A program made the translations under genes and the position numbers. A DNA stretch of 64,000 nt from Areca catechu (lineage: Eukaryota; Streptophyta; Magnoliopsida; Arecales; Arecaceae): assembly GCA_021397845.1 (NCBI GenBank), contig CM038040.1, forward strand, positions 43,791,088 through 43,855,087, written 5' to 3'. The notes under the pieces were generated by a model that saw nothing but the letters and a program-made list of their open reading frames with translations, searched no databases and was not told where the DNA came from. Position 1 is the stretch's first letter; the number at the start of each line of letters is the position of its first letter. Below, in pieces: positions 61,928 to 64,000 of the stretch.

Positions 61928-62997
61928 TAAAGTTGTCAATATGGGCTGGCTCGGCCCGGCCCTAACCCATATGGGCTTGTATTTTATGGGCCGGGCCGGG
62001 CTAGGCCCATTTGCACAAATGGGCTAAAAAAATCCAACCCAGCCTGGCCCTATACGGGTCGTGGGCTAGGGTCGAGCCAGCCCCCTATAAGGGCCGTGGG
62101 CTAGAGCTAGAGCGTGGGCTAGGGCCATGGGCTAGGGCTAGGGTCGTGGACATAAAGGTAATTCAGCAAGAGCCGAACACAATGTTACAACACAAGCAGG
62201 AGAGGATAGTAGTGAGATAACATATCTAAGATAGAAGAAAAAATAACTATTTCAATATAATTTCTTTGCGAGTTTTAAATGATAGAATCACATTCCACAC
62301 AACAGCCACAAAATTTGCAGCAAGAGCCAGGCATTGAAATCATACAAGTATATAGCCCTCATCTCAGCATGGAAGAAGCTATGACTCACCAATAGCAGCA
62401 CGATGATGGCTATTGACGTCGTGAAAGAGCTGGCGTCACCACCGGCATTATCGGCTGTTTCTTCCACCTTCGTCGGAATAGGAGAGTAGAGCAGCAGCAA
62501 AGTCCGGTCGGTCGGTCCCGAACTCTTGATGAATCGAAAATTCAGAAAAAGTTTGAATCGCCAGAAGCCCGGAACTATCAAGTATCGTTGTATCGAAGTG
62601 GAAATGGGAATGGAAACAGCTGAACACTGTGAACATGGAAGGGAAATGGGAACGACACAGAAGATTGGGAAATAAAATAAAATATCTTTCCGTTTTAAGT
62701 TTAAAGTTTTAAGCTTTTAATTTAACGTGGACCGTGGTTTACTCTGGTAAGTGGACCTGGTAATCCATAACCTGTTTACCATTTTCAGTTTTGAATCTTT
62801 TAATTTTAATATATTTTTTTAAAAAAAATTCTTGGCCCATAGGCTGACCCGGCCCTAACCCTCTTGAGCCCATGGGCTACAGGGGCCGGGCCAAAAAGCC
62901 CACTTACATAAATGGGCCAAATTTTTTTAGCCCGACCCAGCCATTTATAGGGCTAAATGGGTTGGCCCATGGGCTCTAGCCCATTTTGACAGGTCTA
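61928..62997. mobile_element. hAT-like element with GGGCTGGCCC-rich ends, 1070 bp, exact duplication
   Basis: The left end TAAAGTTGTCAATATGGGC and the inverse of the right end, TAGACCTGTCAAAATGGGC, match at most positions. TTCTAATC flanks both sides (61920-61927 and 62998-63005). Sub-terminal GGCCCGGCCC, GGGCTAGGGC and ATGGGCC words are inverted between the ends. The core at 62400-62640 could be a former first exon on the minus strand (ADNAGGDASSFTTS), but no transposase is recognisable. Confidence 0.85.
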
Positions 62998-63167
62998 TTC
63001 TAATCCCTCTTCAAATAAAATTGTTAATATTCTTAAACTGAACTAGCAAGCAGTTCACCACCGCCTATCAGCTCTAGCCCATTTTGACAGGTCTATTTAA
63101 TCCCTCTTCAAATAAAATTGTTAATATTCTTAAACTGAACTAGCAAGCAGTTCACCACCGCCTATCA
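62973..63167. repeat. 98-bp tandem duplication spanning a transposon end and its flank
   Basis: 62973-63070 and 63071-63167 are identical except for one missing base (CTATTCTAATCC against CTATTTAATCC). Each unit starts GCTCTAGCCCATTTTGACAG, the last 25 bases of the hAT-like element, and continues into flanking host DNA. Confidence 0.9.
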
Positions 63168-64000
63168 CACTCTTTTATTACCTCTTGTTGCACGTGAATC
63201 TGCACATCATCTTCTTTCAAATATAAATGAAGAGCTTTGCTATTTAAAGGGTACAGAAGAAAACAATAAATTTATTTCTAGACTACATTTATCTTCTAGA
63301 GTCTCAACCAAATGGAAAAAATGTGGTCCTGAAAAAAGAGATTATCCACGTGCCAAACATGACTAATGATGCTCCCCCCACCACAATCATCTTCTGGACA
63401 AATATCATAAATTATATGAGTTACATATACATTTAGGTAATACAATTTGATGGTTTTGAAAAAAAAAAAAAGGCCCTAGGATAGCTTGTCCCTTTAGATA
63501 AGTCACCAGAATGTCTATGAAAGATGAAAGATCCATCTTAAAGAAAACACAGATAAAGACTCCACTCTGAAAAGCCTATTCTAGACCTTAAATAAGGGTT
63601 CTCATTGAGTTGCTGGGTTTGATCTCAGTATTACCTATAATACCACCATAGCCAAAAATCAAGGAAAAGAAAACATTAATATAAACCCTTAAATCTTAGC
63701 CTTCAGTTGCAAAGGATGGCTAGAACTAATCCTATGTAGTGCTCCCAAAAACATGTTATATGCACTGAAAATTGAACTCGCGTTTTGCACAAATATCCTT
63801 ATTCGTTGATTTAAATTGTTGTATTTGTAACTCATCTTTCATTCTTGTTATTCCTTATCAGGTATCTAGTACATATTGAGAATGATGTTTACTTTCTGAG
63901 CTTAAGTCTCATCTTGCCTTTAACATCTAAATATGATTCTCCATACAAAAAGGAAAAAACTGTTTGGAATAGTTGAGTTTTGAGTCTTTTGACACTAGCG

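Larger units (their letters stand above)
60480..64000. other. upstream intron or 5' flank of the coiled-coil gene
   Basis: No further exon of the coiled-coil protein could be recognised up to the window edge, so either a long intron continues or the missing exons are too diverged to see. Two hAT-like insertions and a 98-bp tandem duplication are listed separately. Confidence 0.5.

Noticed and set aside
62288..62636. Minus-strand frames inside the 61928-62997 element
   Set aside because: They might be a relic first exon, but there is no recognisable domain and no continuation.

Overview
This window looks like plant nuclear DNA, most likely from a monocot. Its genes are split by many GT-AG introns, and most of the sequence is transposon debris. 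The protein families present are plant types: a DUF630/DUF632 (NRG2-like) protein, a two-finger C2H2-EAR repressor and a plant coiled-coil/CUE-like protein. The abundant short elements rich in TACGG motifs recall palm genomes, but that placement is an impression and was not tested.

Layout. 1-6130: the 3' part of a decayed Ty3/gypsy LTR retrotransposon (integrase pseudogene, two antisense reading frames, polypurine tract, 3' LTR), then a degenerate 12-nt tandem repeat and AT-rich DNA. 7666-16487 (-): an 11-exon gene for a SPOUT-type (C9orf114/SPOUT1-like) methyltransferase, rebuilt here as a 337-aa protein. 16488-23700: intergenic, with retroposon remnants and a 1.2-kb hAT-like element. 23760-49393 (+): a four-exon NRG2-like DUF630/DUF632 gene (743 aa) whose first intron is 15 kb and third intron 6.9 kb; both are packed with transposons. 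53752-54636 (-): a single-exon ZAT2/ZAT3-type zinc-finger gene. 56265-60479 (-): five 3' exons of a coiled-coil protein whose 5' part lies further right or outside the window. 60480-64000: its upstream intron or flank, with two clean hAT-like insertions and a tandem duplication.

The genes share no visible pathway. The notable biology is the mobile DNA. Many short elements that look like unrelated low-complexity repeats (TACGG-rich or GGGACGG-rich) turn out to share CAAGG-type ends and 8-bp target duplications, which unites them as non-autonomous hAT-like elements. A degenerate BED-finger hAT transposase flanked by the same kind of ends is a candidate source. At 26566-28107 three elements are nested, each with its own readable target duplication. 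Several retroposon insertions consist of little more than a tail, still flanked by target duplications. All exon boundaries were placed by eye from reading frame, splice dinucleotides and remembered family conservation; no alignment was run.
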